From contig NZ_JAINZZ010000005.1 in assembly GCF_019890725.1 (NCBI RefSeq), positions 210,025 through 274,024 of the forward strand: a stretch of 64,000 bases of DNA, in the 5' to 3' direction. The notes under the pieces are model-generated. The model saw nothing but the letters and a program-made list of their open reading frames with translations. It was not told the DNA's origin and searched no databases. Every line of letters starts with the position of its first letter. The first letter of the stretch is position 1. Position numbers and translations under genes: made by a program. This DNA is from Actinacidiphila acidipaludis (lineage in GTDB: Bacteria; Actinomycetota; Actinomycetes; Streptomycetales; Streptomycetaceae). Of this stretch, positions 25,207 to 34,285 are shown piece by piece.

Positions 25207-26073
25207 GTGCTCCCCACGCGACACAAGACAGCAACCATCAACGGGCAGAGTGTGTTCTACCGCGAGGCCGGCCCCGGCGACGCGCCGGTGGTGCTGCTGC
25301 TCCACGGATTTCCGAGCAGTTCTCACATGTTCCGCCACCTCGTGCCCGCATTGGCCGACGACTATCACGTGATAGCTCCCGATCACATCGGATACGGGCA
25401 TTCGGCCATGCCCAAGGTCGACGAGTTCGACTACACCTTCGACAACCTGGCGAGCGTCACGGCCGGGCTGATGGACCACCTGGGCGTCAAACGGTTCGCG
25501 ATCTACGTGCACGACTACGGTGCCCCGATCGGCTGGCGCCTGGCGCTCGACCCGTCCTACGACGTCACCGCGATCATCTCGCAGAGCGGGAACGCCTACA
25601 TGGAGGGCTTCGCCAAGCCGTTCTGGGACGACCTGTTCGCGTACGCCACCGAGCCGAGCCGTGAGACCGAGCCGGGAGCCCGTGCCAAGTTCAGCCCGAG
25701 CACGACGCGTTGGCAGTACGAGAACGGCGCACCCGACACCGACCTGGTCAGCCCCGACACGTGGACCCTCGACCAGCTCCTGCTGGAGCGGCCGGGCAAC
25801 GACGAGGTGCAGCTCGCACTGTTCCGTGACTACCCGACGAACATCGACGGCTACGGAAAGCTGCAGGAGTACTTCCGCACCAGCCAGGTGCCGCTGCTCG
25901 CGGTATGGGGCGAGCGGGACGAGATCTTCGGGCCGGACGGCGCACGGGCGTTCTCCCGCGACCTGCCCGACGCCGAGGTCCACCTGCTGCCTGCCGGCCA
26001 CTTCGCCCTGGAGACGCACCTGGACGCCATCAGCGGGTACATCCACGGATTCCTCGGACGCGTCCTGACGTGA
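25207..26073 (+). CDS. Cytoplasmic alpha/beta hydrolase (epoxide hydrolase/dehalogenase type)
   Basis: The protein is 288 residues from GTG 25207, which follows GGAGG by five bases; a TTG at 25186 is a weaker alternative. It has LLLHGFPSSSHMFRHLVPAL (oxyanion hole), IAPDHIGYGHS, a nucleophile elbow with Asp in IYVHDYGAPIGWR, and the acid/base end GERDEIFGPDG and LPAGHFALETH. The Asp nucleophile and the HDYG motif suit epoxide hydrolases or haloalkane dehalogenases. It precedes the MOSC-reductase gene by 49 bp, so the two are probably one transcript. Confidence 0.88.
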   Translation: MLPTRHKTATINGQSVFYREAGPGDAPVVLLLHGFPSSSHMFRHLVPALADDYHVIAPDHIGYGHSAMPKVDEFDYTFDNLASVTAGLMDHLGVKRFAIYVHDYGAPIGWRLALDPSYDVTAIISQSGNAYMEGFAKPFWDDLFAYATEPSRETEPGARAKFSPSTTRWQYENGAPDTDLVSPDTWTLDQLLLERPGNDEVQLALFRDYPTNIDGYGKLQEYFRTSQVPLLAVWGERDEIFGPDGARAFSRDLPDAEVHLLPAGHFALETHLDAISGYIHGFLGRVLT

Positions 26074-26122
26074 ACGCCGTCCGACCCGCCCTTTCGCGCC
26101 GGCCTTCCCACAGAGAGGTGGC

Positions 26123-27901
26123 ATGGTGGCCACATTGACAGCGGTGAATGTCGGGATGCCGAAAGACGTTCCCTGGCACGGGAAGACCGTGCACACCGGC
26201 GTCTACAAGCAGACGGTGGCCGGGCCGAGAATGGTGCGGCGCCTGAACATCGACGGCGACGGCCAGGGCGACCTCGGCGGACACGGCGGGGAGCAGCGTG
26301 CCGTGCTGGTCTACCAGCTCGACTCCTACCGTTTCTGGGAGAAGGAGCTCGGGCGCGACAACCTCGCACCCGGCGCCTTCGGCGAGAACTTCACCGTCGA
26401 GGGCCTGCCCGACGGCGAAGTCTGCATCGGTGACCGCTACCGCATCGGCGGCGCCCTGTTCGAAGTCACCCAGCCACGGGTCACGTGCTACCGGGTGGGC
26501 CTGCGCATGGGCGAGCCGCAGATGGCGGCACTGCTCGTCGCCCACCACCGCCCCGGCTTCTACCTGCGCGTCATCGAGGAGGGCGAGGTCGAGGCAGGGC
26601 AGGACATCGTCAAGGTGTCCACCGGCCCCGAGGCCATGACGGTCGAGGAGATCGACGGTGTCCTCTACCTGCCCGGCCACACCCGCGAGCAGGTCGAGAA
26701 GGCTTTGCGGATCCCGGCCCTCAGCCCGGGCTGGCAAGGTTCCATGCGGACCCTTCTGGACCAGGACGACAAGCAGGGCACCGCGGGATCCTCCGGCAGC
26801 GCCGGCCTCAACGCCGCAGCCTCCGCACCACCGCCTGCCTGGCCCGGCTTCCGCCCGCTGACCGTGACAGACATCCAGCCCGAGAGCCGCAGTGTCTTCT
26901 CCCTGTACCTGGCCGCCGCCGACGGAGCAGACCTTCCAGCCGCGCTGCCGGGCCAGTTCATCACCGTCAAGGTTCAGCCCGAAGGAGAGGCACCACCGCT
27001 CATCCGCAGCTACTCGTTGTCCGGCGAGCCCGGCACCGGCACCTACCGGATCAGCGTCAAGGTCGAACCCCACGGCGCCGCCAGCAATCAGCTGAAAGCG
27101 CACCTTCGCGTCGGCGACGGCCTGGAGGCCGCAGCGCCCCGCGGCACGTTCTGCCTGACCGACGGGGACAACCCCGTGGTGTTGCTGTCCGCAGGTGTGG
27201 GCGCAACTCCGGTCCTGGCGATGCTGCACGCGCTCGCCCGCGACCGCTCCACCCGCCAGGTGTGGTGGCTGCACGGCGCCCGTGACGGCACCGAGCACCC
27301 CTTCGCCCAGGAAAGCCGCGACTTGATCGAAGGACTCCCTCACGCACGGTCGACCGTGTGTTACAGCAGCCCCACCGCCGACGACCGGCCGGGCGTCGAC
27401 TACGCCGCAGCCGGCCGGCTGTCGCCCGACCTCGTCCGCGGGCTCGGCGTGCCGACCGACGCCGACGCGTACCTGTGCGGACCCGCCGCCTTCATGGACG
27501 GCGTCACCGCCGCGCTCGTCGACTACGGCCTCGACGCCGCGCACGTCCACACCGAGATCTTCGGCTCGGGCGCGGCCGTCACCCCGGGAATCAAGGGCGG
27601 CGCGGCGGCGCCCGCACCGCACCAGCCCTCAGGCCCGGCAGGCTCGGGCCCGCAGGTGACCTTCGCGCGCAGCGGCATCAACGTCCCCTGGAACGACACT
27701 CAGGAATCGCTGCTCGAACTCGCCGAGGCATGCGACGTACCGGTCCAGTGGTCCTGCCGGACCGGGGTCTGCCACACCTGCGAACTCGCCCTGATGTCGG
27801 GAGCCGTCGACTACTCCCCCGACCCGGTCGAGCCTCCGGGTGACGGGAACATACTGATCTGCTGCTCGAAACCCGCCGGAGAGGTCGTCCTGGACCTGTA
27901 G
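26123..27901 (+). CDS. MOSC domain-ferredoxin reductase-[2Fe-2S] ferredoxin fusion
   Basis: The 592-residue protein has three units. Residues about 1-220 form a YiiM-like MOSC domain (GDGQGDLGGHGGEQRAVLVY, GENFTVEG, and Cys122 in RVTCYRVG, a possible molybdenum-cofactor sulfur ligand). Residues about 245-480 form an FNR-type flavin/NAD(P)H module (IRSYSLSGEP binds flavin; LSAGVGATPVLAML and CGPAAFMDGV bind NAD(P)H). The C-terminus is a plant-type ferredoxin with Cys545, Cys550, Cys553 and a final Cys at 580 or 581. Electrons would pass from NAD(P)H through flavin and iron-sulfur to a Mo-dependent or unknown acceptor, as in mARC/YiiM systems that reduce N-oxygenated compounds. This role is inferred. 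Confidence 0.9.
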   Translation: MVATLTAVNVGMPKDVPWHGKTVHTGVYKQTVAGPRMVRRLNIDGDGQGDLGGHGGEQRAVLVYQLDSYRFWEKELGRDNLAPGAFGENFTVEGLPDGEVCIGDRYRIGGALFEVTQPRVTCYRVGLRMGEPQMAALLVAHHRPGFYLRVIEEGEVEAGQDIVKVSTGPEAMTVEEIDGVLYLPGHTREQVEKALRIPALSPGWQGSMRTLLDQDDKQGTAGSSGSAGLNAAASAPPPAWPGFRPLTVTDIQPESRSVFSLYLAAADGADLPAALPGQFITVKVQPEGEAPPLIRSYSLSGEPGTGTYRISVKVEPHGAASNQLKAHLRVGDGLEAAAPRGTFCLTDGDNPVVLLSAGVGATPVLAMLHALARDRSTRQVWWLHGARDGTEHPFAQESRDLIEGLPHARSTVCYSSPTADDRPGVDYAAAGRLSPDLVRGLGVPTDADAYLCGPAAFMDGVTAALVDYGLDAAHVHTEIFGSGAAVTPGIKGGAAAPAPHQPSGPAGSGPQVTFARSGINVPWNDTQESLLELAEACDVPVQWSCRTGVCHTCELALMSGAVDYSPDPVEPPGDGNILICCSKPAGEVVLDL

Positions 27902-28014
27902 GTCCGGGAGCGGCACGCGCACCGAGGCCGCCGACTTCGCAGAGCCGGCCGAGGTCGCTGAGGCGCTTCGGCCCGGCTCGCCCACAGCCCCGGCCCGCAG
28001 GATGGCGTGCGGCG

Positions 28015-28635
28015 TCACAGCCCCCGGGTGACCACCGCGAGAACCGTGTCGAGGGCACGGCGCACCTCTGACTCGGGCAGGTGCTGCAGCGGGCCGTCGA
28101 CGAGCAGGGCGGCAAGCCCGTGCACGCTGGACCACGCCGCGTACTCCGCTCCCTCGCGGCGGCCGTGAGGCAGGGCGCCGGCGTCGACGAGGTCGTCGAG
28201 TGCCGCATTCAACTGCCGGAAGGGGTGATCGGCCGGCAGCTGCACCCCCTCACCACCCTCGGTCCCGGCCCCCACACCCGCGCCGGTGAAGGCGGTGCGA
28301 AACCATCCGGGCTCGGCGCGCGCGAAGTCCACATAGGCCCGTCCCAGTGCGTTCAGCCGCGCCCACGCCCGCTGTGCGCCCGGCGGCCCGGTCACCGCCT
28401 CCGTGCGGGCCCGCATCAAGGCGCCGAGTCGGTCCATGCAGCGCGCGGCGACGGCCGCGACCAGCTCGTGGTGATCCGCGTAGTGGCGGTAGGCGGCGTT
28501 GTGGGAGACGCCGGCCTGCCGGCTGACCTCGCGCAGCCCGATGGCGCCGGGGCCGCCGGCTCTGGCCAGCGTGAGACCCGCGTCGACCAGCGCCTGGGGC
28601 AGGTTGCCGTGGTGGTAACCCTGCTTGCCGGCCAT
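28015..28635 (-). CDS. TetR-family repressor
   Basis: The protein is 206 residues from ATG 28635 behind GAGGAG. The N-terminus has GYHHGNLPQALVDAGLTLAR and the recognition helix GLREVSRQAGVSHNAAYRHY, a TetR type in which KQGYHHGNL is frequent. The C-terminal ligand domain has AWARLNALGRAYVDFARAEPG. It is divergent from the DHA2 transporter gene, and an imperfect palindrome lies in the shared promoter gap, so it likely represses the pump until a substrate binds. Confidence 0.9.
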   Translation of the reverse strand: MAGKQGYHHGNLPQALVDAGLTLARAGGPGAIGLREVSRQAGVSHNAAYRHYADHHELVAAVAARCMDRLGALMRARTEAVTGPPGAQRAWARLNALGRAYVDFARAEPGWFRTAFTGAGVGAGTEGGEGVQLPADHPFRQLNAALDDLVDAGALPHGRREGAEYAAWSSVHGLAALLVDGPLQHLPESEVRRALDTVLAVVTRGL

Positions 28636-28660
28636 GGGATCACTCCTCGTGCCGCCCGAT

Positions 28661-28712
28661 GTTGACGCTGTCCATTTTAGGTGGAACAGTGGCAAATGTA
28701 CCCATTGTCAAC
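28661..28712. promoter_or_regulatory. Divergent TetR/MFS promoter and operator
   Basis: This gap holds GTTGAC (28661-28666) and its complement GTCAAC (28707-28712). Each could be a -35 box with 17 bp to the next hexamer. Between them is an imperfect inverted repeat CTGTCCA...TGGAACAG (28668-28689). The symmetry fits binding of the adjacent TetR dimer. Confidence 0.5.
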
Positions 28713-28729
28713 ATGCTGCGGAGGCGATC

Positions 28730-30280
28730 GTTTCCTCCCCGCGCACCGTCCGCCCGTCCCTCGTCCTCGCCGTGGCCTGCCTGGCCGCGTTCACCATCAA
28801 CCTGGACACCACGCTGGTCAATGTCGCCTTGCCTTCGGTGAGTCGCGAGCTTCACGCCGGCACCAGGAGCCTCCAGTGGATCGTCGACGGCTACAACCTG
28901 GCCTTCGCGTCTCTTGTGCTGGTCGCCGGCTCCCTGGGCGACCGCTTCGGCCGGCGGCCGGCCCTCCTGGCGGGCCTGGGCGGCTTCGCGCTCGCCAGCG
29001 CGGCGGCTGCGGCCGTGTCCCATCCGAGCGGCCTGATCGCCCTGCGGTTCGCCATGGGCGCGTGTGCGGCGGTCATCTTCCCGACCACCCTGTCCGTGAT
29101 CACCAACGCCTTCCCCGTGCGACGCGAGCGCGCTCAGGCCATCGGCCTCTGGGGAGCGGTGACCGGACTGGGCGTGGCGGTGGGTCCGGTCTGCGGAGGA
29201 CTCCTTCTGGCCCACTTCGGCTGGGTGTCGGTGTTCCTCGCTCTGGTCCCCGTGAGCCTGGTGGCGCTCGCGGCGGCTTGGCGGATCGTGCCGGAATCCC
29301 GCAGCCCCGAAAACGCCCGGCTGGACCCGCCCGGCCTGCTGACGTCATCCGCAGCGGTCGGCCTGCTCGTCTATACGATCATCGAAGCGCCCGCCCGCGG
29401 CTGGACCGCAACCCAGACCGCGGCGGGCTTCGCCGGCACCGCCGGCCTGGCGGTGGCCTTCGTCCTCATCGAGCGCCGGCGGTCCCGCCCGATGATCGAC
29501 GTCTCGCTGTTCCGCACTCCCGCGTTCTCGGCCGCCAGCGGATCCGTGACCATCGCCTTCTTCGCGCTCTTCGGGTTCATCTTCCTGGTCACCCAGTACT
29601 TCCAGTTCATCCGCGGATACGGGACGCTGTCCACCGGCGTGCGCATCCTGCCGGTGGCCCTGTGCATCGCGGTCGGATCCGTGGCCGGCGTCACCCTGGT
29701 CAAGCGCATCGGCACGCGTCCGGTCGTCGTCACCGGCCTGCTGCTGCTCGGATGCGGTTACGGTTGGATCGCCCTGTCGCCCACCTTCGTGGACTACTCC
29801 GCCATCGTCGGACAGATGGTCATCATGGGGCTGGGACTGGGCATGACGACGGCGCCCGCCACCGAGTCGATCCTCAGTGTGCTGCCTCCCGCCAAAGCCG
29901 GCCTGGGGTCGGCAGTCAACGACGCCACCCGGGAGACCGGTGGAACCCTCGGAGTCGCCGTCCTCGGAAGCATCTTCACGTCGCTCTACACCGCACATCT
30001 CGGAACCACCGGGTTCGCACACCTGCCGCCTGCCCAGGCGTCCGCGGCACGCGAGTCGGTTTCCGCGGCCCTGAGCACGGCACGCGGTTCCCGTAGCCAG
30101 GACCTGTTGAGCGCGGTACAGACCTCGTTCATGGACGGCTTCCACACCGCCTGCGTCGTCGCCGCCGCAATCTGCGTGGCAGGCGCGCTCCTCGCGCTCG
30201 CTCTGCCGGGCCGCTTTCCGTCAGCCCCCCTCGTACCCCGCGCAAGGTCAGCCGCGCGGTCACCGGCACCTTCCCCGTGA
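28730..30280 (+). CDS. DHA2-family (EmrB/QacA-like) MFS drug exporter
   Basis: This 14-helix transporter is about 516 residues. The DHA2 landmarks are TINLDTTLVNVALPSVS (motif D1, with the helix-1 Asp), LGDRFGRRPALL (motif A) and GLWGAVTGLGVAVGPVCGGL (motif C). It exports drugs by proton antiport. The start is uncertain: GGAGG at 28720-28724 is followed at ideal spacing by GTT (28730), not a normal start, and no ATG/GTG/TTG lies in frame between the promoter gap and helix 1. Possibilities are a non-standard start, a GTG-to-GTT change, or a start inside the promoter gap at 28625-28634. The neighbouring TetR gene is the likely regulator. Confidence 0.86.
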   Translation, partial: VSSPRTVRPSLVLAVACLAAFTINLDTTLVNVALPSVSRELHAGTRSLQWIVDGYNLAFASLVLVAGSLGDRFGRRPALLAGLGGFALASAAAAAVSHPSGLIALRFAMGACAAVIFPTTLSVITNAFPVRRERAQAIGLWGAVTGLGVAVGPVCGGLLLAHFGWVSVFLALVPVSLVALAAAWRIVPESRSPENARLDPPGLLTSSAAVGLLVYTIIEAPARGWTATQTAAGFAGTAGLAVAFVLIERRRSRPMIDVSLFRTPAFSAASGSVTIAFFALFGFIFLVTQYFQFIRGYGTLSTGVRILPVALCIAVGSVAGVTLVKRIGTRPVVVTGLLLLGCGYGWIALSPTFVDYSAIVGQMVIMGLGLGMTTAPATESILSVLPPAKAGLGSAVNDATRETGGTLGVAVLGSIFTSLYTAHLGTTGFAHLPPAQASAARESVSAALSTARGSRSQDLLSAVQTSFMDGFHTACVVAAAICVAGALLALALPGRFPSAPLVPRARSAARSPAPSP

Positions 30281-30385
30281 CGCGACGCCTCGAGGACGGA
30301 GGCGCTCGGACCGACCCCGGACGCGGCGAGCACGATCACGAGCCATGGGACGGCGTGGCCCCAACACGCCCCGAGCCGAGGTGCG

Positions 30386-31693
30386 TTGAGTGTCACCGAC
30401 TGGTCGGGGTGGTTCTATCCTGGCCAGGTGTTGGGGGAGACCACGCCGGTGCGGACAGGCAGGCGGGCGGCTGCGGCCCGCTGGCTCGACAGAGCGCTGA
30501 CAGCCTCGATTTTCGGCGGCAGAACCGTCCTGCACCGATTCCTCCGTGCGGACTTGGCCAACTTCGACGGGCTCCCCTATACCGACGCGAGCCCACGCGA
30601 TCGCCAGCGCAGAGCCGTCTTGTACGCCTCCCTTCGCCTACGCGGAGCCGAAGGGATCACACGGGCTCGGATTCGCTACAACGCGATCCTGTTCGTCGCC
30701 GTTCTGAGCACCTCGATCCTCATCGCGCGCTTACGCGACGCGATCGGCGACTACGCGCCTCCGCCCGTCAAACCTTCATCGCAGCAGACCGATACCTATC
30801 TGGGCCCTGTCAATGCGCTGATACTGGGCATAGGCATCGCCGTCCTGTGCGCCAGCGTGCTGCATCGGTTCCTCAAACGCCGCCCCCGCCTCATTGCTTT
30901 CCCCTCACAGATGTGGGCAGCGCAGAGCACACTCCCCGGCCTGTCGGCCGCCCTCACCGCGTCACTGTCACAGCGCATAGGCATCCACAGCACCTGGGGC
31001 TACTTCTGGAACGGCCTGGTCGTGACCTGGAATCTCCAACTGCTGTATCTGGCGATCACCGCCGGATTCGGGATACCCGTCTCCTGGGCCGTCGCCCGCC
31101 GGTGCAGGCCGACGGACAGGCTGCTCCTGGAGACAACCGCCCTCGCGGCCGACGTGCATGCCCGAACCCGCCGCCGCCGAACACGGGAAGCGCCTTACCT
31201 GCTCTGCCGCCGCTTGGATCACCTGGCTCTCATGGCCGAACACGACCTCGTCCTCCCCTACCAGGGACCCCGTACCGTGCGCCGGGAGCTGCGGCAGCCC
31301 GCATTGCGCATCGCCGCCGTCTACCGCCAGCACCGCCTTCCACTGATCACCGCGTCAACTCCTGAAGCCGCGGACCGCGTCGTCGCCTCCCTGATGGCAG
31401 CAGCCGAAGCCCTCGCGACCGGAGACCGAGCGGCGCTCCTGGCCAACGCCCCCGATCACGTCAACGAGCGGAACATCTTCCGTCGTCTCGTCACACGTCT
31501 ATGGCCGGCCGCCCTTTTCGTCACGGCCGGCGCGCTCCTACCCCTGATCCCGTCGATCGCAACGCAGTCCGGTGTCGCCTCCAGCCTGCGTTGGAGCCTG
31601 ATCGTCGCAGGTGTCCTGACCTTTGTCGCCGGTCAGGACACCGCAACCCGGATCGGCACACCACTGGACAAGGCACTGCCCTGGCGAGCCTGA
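30386..31693 (+). CDS. Multi-helix membrane protein of unknown function
   Basis: The protein is about 435 residues. Hydrophobic helices occur near NAILFVAVLSTSILIARL, VNALILGIGIAVLCASVL, LLYLAITAGFGIPVSWAVA, AALFVTAGALLPLIPSIA and SLIVAGVLTFVAGQ. The long cytoplasmic middle (from about residue 250 to 385) is rich in Arg and contains helical RLDHLALMAEHD and NAPDHVNERNIFRRL. I do not recognise the family. The TTG start at 30386 has GAGG five bases before it but is uncertain; a GTG at 30428 is possible. It is not obviously part of an operon. Confidence 0.6.
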   Translation: MSVTDWSGWFYPGQVLGETTPVRTGRRAAAARWLDRALTASIFGGRTVLHRFLRADLANFDGLPYTDASPRDRQRRAVLYASLRLRGAEGITRARIRYNAILFVAVLSTSILIARLRDAIGDYAPPPVKPSSQQTDTYLGPVNALILGIGIAVLCASVLHRFLKRRPRLIAFPSQMWAAQSTLPGLSAALTASLSQRIGIHSTWGYFWNGLVVTWNLQLLYLAITAGFGIPVSWAVARRCRPTDRLLLETTALAADVHARTRRRRTREAPYLLCRRLDHLALMAEHDLVLPYQGPRTVRRELRQPALRIAAVYRQHRLPLITASTPEAADRVVASLMAAAEALATGDRAALLANAPDHVNERNIFRRLVTRLWPAALFVTAGALLPLIPSIATQSGVASSLRWSLIVAGVLTFVAGQDTATRIGTPLDKALPWRA

Positions 31694-31960
31694 TTCTCCC
31701 TGGCCAAGTCCTGCACCGCACCGGCGAAAACCGGTGAGCCGGCCTGCGCGGCGGCGTAGCCGGCGTCCTGCGCGGACCCACGTCCGCAAGCGGCGCCGTG
31801 CTGGTGCGACGATGGACATGTCCTGGTTGTCCCGATGCATATTGTGACCGCAGAGACGGGTGTTGTTCCCGTGGCACTTGGGGCATCCGTTCCGGTGCTG
31901 ACCGGTTTCGCCGTCAGGCGGACCACCCGGCATCGGCCGGCCGCCGTCTCGACGAAACGA
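31694..31960. other. Intergenic region with no supported gene
   Basis: A minus-strand frame contains a short zinc-ribbon-like CPKC...C pattern, but no start, ribosome site or continuation. Nothing else is recognised before the tandem repeat preceding the SDR gene. Confidence 0.35.
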
Positions 31961-32000
31961 ACCGACCTGAACCGAACTGACCCGACCTGAACCGACACCA
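31961..32000. repeat. 10-bp tandem repeat (ACCGACCTGA, four imperfect copies)
   Basis: The units ACCGACCTGA, ACCGAACTGA, CCCGACCTGA and ACCGACACCA stand back to back just upstream of the SDR start. The 10-bp period is one DNA helical turn. They may be repeated protein-binding half-sites or a simple slippage product. Confidence 0.7.
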
Positions 32001-32012
32001 AGGATGGGCATC

Positions 32013-32948
32013 ATGAGGGAGTTCGACGGCACCCCGCGAACCGCCGCCTGGATCGTCACCGGGCCGACCTCCGGGATCGGCTACCGCGCCGCGCTCGATC
32101 TCGCCGAGCACGGCACCGTCGTTCTGGTGGGCCGCAGCCCGCACAAGCTCAAGAAGGTCGCGGCCGAGATCAACGCGCGCCCGCGCGGACACGCCGTCAC
32201 CGTCACCGGTGACTTCTCCGACCTCGCCAGTGTGCGACGCGCCGCCGCGGAGATCGTCGCCCTCGATCTCCCGATTGCGGGACTGCTCAACAACGCGGGT
32301 GTGTCGCCCATGGGACCAGCGCACACGGCGCAGGGCTGGGACCTGGCGTTCACGACCAACCACCTCGGCCCCTTCGTCTTCACCGAGGCGCTCGTCCCGC
32401 ACTTACCCGACGGCGCCAACGTCGTCTTCGTCTGCTCGGCCGTCGAGGACCCGAAGCGCACGTCCGCGACCCTGGCCGGCTATCGAGGCGGCCGGTACAT
32501 CTCCGCCGAGGCCGGCCTGCGGGGTGAGTGGCGGCCCGGTGGTTCGCGCCGGCCCGGCATGGACGCCTACGCCACCTCCAAGCAGTGCAACCTGGCGACG
32601 GTCCTGGAGTTCGCCCGGGAAACGCCCCGGCTCCGTTTCAACGCGGTCGAACCAGGCTTCAACCCGGGCACCGGCCTGGGCCGCGACGCCGGGCCCGTCG
32701 CCCGACTGGCACTGAGGTGCGTCGCCGCGCCGCTCGCGCCCTTCATCACCTACTGGAACACCCCCAAGCGCGCCGCCCGGATGATCACGCATGTCCTAAC
32801 CGACTCGTCGGATGCCACCGGCGTGTACTACGACGAGAAGGGCAGGCCGATGCCCGGCTCCGACCAGGTCCGCGACCCCGCGTTCGACGCCCGGGTCGTC
32901 CGTGAGACGCGCACGCTGCTCGCTGACATCGCCGGCCGGCCCGCTTGA
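32013..32948 (+). CDS. Short-chain dehydrogenase/reductase
   Basis: The protein is 311 residues from ATG 32013, placed eight bases after AAGGA; ATG 32004 has no room for a ribosome site. The NADP-binding loop is IVTGPTSGIGYRAA (residues about 14-27), NNAGVSPMG marks the central sheet, and catalytic Tyr186 and Lys190 are in YATSK. An insertion between NVVFVCS and the Tyr and the C-terminal ending DSSDATGVYYDEKGR fit the protochlorophyllide-reductase/WWOX-like SDR group. The substrate is unknown. A tandem 10-bp repeat precedes the gene. Confidence 0.9.
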   Translation: MREFDGTPRTAAWIVTGPTSGIGYRAALDLAEHGTVVLVGRSPHKLKKVAAEINARPRGHAVTVTGDFSDLASVRRAAAEIVALDLPIAGLLNNAGVSPMGPAHTAQGWDLAFTTNHLGPFVFTEALVPHLPDGANVVFVCSAVEDPKRTSATLAGYRGGRYISAEAGLRGEWRPGGSRRPGMDAYATSKQCNLATVLEFARETPRLRFNAVEPGFNPGTGLGRDAGPVARLALRCVAAPLAPFITYWNTPKRAARMITHVLTDSSDATGVYYDEKGRPMPGSDQVRDPAFDARVVRETRTLLADIAGRPA

Positions 32949-33093
32949 CCACCGCGGACCCCGCGGTCACCGGTCCGGTCCGACGAGGTCCGCCATGACG
33001 TGCCCGCGGGTTTCTGCGGTGGTCTCATCCCGCGCGGTCGGCAGTTCTGCGGGAGGCACGCGGGCCCGGGCTGTACGAGGCGGTACCGACGAG

Positions 33094-33855
33094 CTACTCC
33101 TCGGGCTCCCAGGCGATCAGCTGCTCGAACACCCGCTGGTCGCCCTGGATCTTCACGTCGCTCAGCGTGAGGCGGCCCCACATCAGGAGGAGCAGCTGCT
33201 CGGCCGTGCCCGTGGCCGAAGCCGAGGCGGGCGCTGCGTCGTCCGTGAGGGGTGCGGGCCAGGCACCGGTGCCGTCCAGTGCGAGGAGCCAGGAGCGGCC
33301 CTCGGTGACGTGGTAGTGGATGGTGGCGGCCTCGTGCGGCCAGGCCACCGGGGTGGAGTTGCAGGTGTCGAGGAACTCCGCCACACCGTCGATCGCCACG
33401 TCCGCCGGCATCGGTCGCACAGCGCCCGCCGCGAGCTGCGCGTCGTAGGTGTGCACCAGCACCTCGTGAACCCGGCGCCGGGCCACACCCCAGGCGTTCG
33501 CCGGTGACACGCCGGCGGCCCACCACGTCCAGCACGCGCGCTCCGGGCCGGCCTCGCGCAACGTGCTCAGCAGCAGCTCGTTCGATTCGGCGTACCAGCC
33601 CAGCAGCGCTTCGAGGTCGCGCGGCACCTCCCCGGCGTCCTTGGCCGGCGGAGCCTCGGCCGGGCCCGCGGCCACGATCGCGGCCCACCAGCGCTGGCCC
33701 GTACCCAGGTGCCGCACCAGATCGAACACCGTCCACTCGGGGCAGGACGGCACCGGCGCGTCGAGACCGGGCGCGGCGGCGACCGCGCTCCGGAACGCGG
33801 CCGACCGCTCGTCGATCAGTCTCAGCAAGGCGGAATACTCAAGACGCTCTGTCAC
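33094..33855 (-). CDS. Mycothiol-dependent maleylpyruvate isomerase-family protein
   Basis: The protein is 253 residues. The DinB-like four-helix N-terminal domain contains PVPSCPEWTVFDLVRHLG and VHEVLVHTYDAQLAAG, whose His and Glu residues make the typical metal site. The C-terminal MDMPI_C-like half includes ATIHYHVTEGRSWLLAL. Enzymes of this family use mycothiol, the actinobacterial thiol, for isomerisation or transfer to electrophiles, so a detoxification role is plausible. It is monocistronic and read toward the SDR gene. Confidence 0.86.
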   Translation of the reverse strand: MTERLEYSALLRLIDERSAAFRSAVAAAPGLDAPVPSCPEWTVFDLVRHLGTGQRWWAAIVAAGPAEAPPAKDAGEVPRDLEALLGWYAESNELLLSTLREAGPERACWTWWAAGVSPANAWGVARRRVHEVLVHTYDAQLAAGAVRPMPADVAIDGVAEFLDTCNSTPVAWPHEAATIHYHVTEGRSWLLALDGTGAWPAPLTDDAAPASASATGTAEQLLLLMWGRLTLSDVKIQGDQRVFEQLIAWEPEE

Positions 33856-34060
33856 ATCGCTTACCTATCACCCGAGCTCGGCCGACCACACCCGATTTTC
33901 CGTCGACCAGTTCGACCGCTTCGCCTCCGCCGTCCACGCCTTCGGTCGCGCCACGAACAAGCCTGCAACAGGATGCGGGCTGACCAGTCAGGAAGATTGC
34001 CGCCCACACACCGTCACCCGGGCTGCCCGCGCCGCTCGTCGTCACGGCCGACGGCCCAGG

Positions 34061-34285
34061 TCAGTCGGAAGACGGGGGTTTCCCCTCGTCACCTTTACTC
34101 TGCTCGCGACGCTTCGCCCGCACCCACACGAGGCACCCGACCGCGAACAGACCCACCCACCACGGACCGCCCGAACCGCCCAGACCAGCCCCACCGTGGC
34201 CCCCACGCAGGTGGAAACCGCCGCCGCCCTCACCGTGGCCGCCACTGCCGCCCCTGCCCAGCACAAGACTTCCCCCCAGAATCAT
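34061..34285 (-). CDS. Possible small glycine-rich membrane protein
   Basis: This 74-residue frame has a glycine-rich N-terminal half (SGGHGEGGGGFHLRGGHGG), one hydrophobic helix PWWVGLFAVGCLVWV and a charged tail RAKRREQSKGDEGKPPSSD that fits the positive-inside rule. The start codon has only a weak ribosome site, and other frames overlap, so this is tentative. The neighbouring 34286-34561 stretch holds nothing else supported. Confidence 0.35.
   Translation of the reverse strand: MILGGSLVLGRGGSGGHGEGGGGFHLRGGHGGAGLGGSGGPWWVGLFAVGCLVWVRAKRREQSKGDEGKPPSSD

Noticed and set aside
31538..32059. Minus-strand frame with CPKC...C pattern, possible zinc-ribbon protein
   Set aside because: No ribosome site or start near the motif. 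The frame crosses the tandem repeat and the SDR gene, and the second half is Arg-rich noise.
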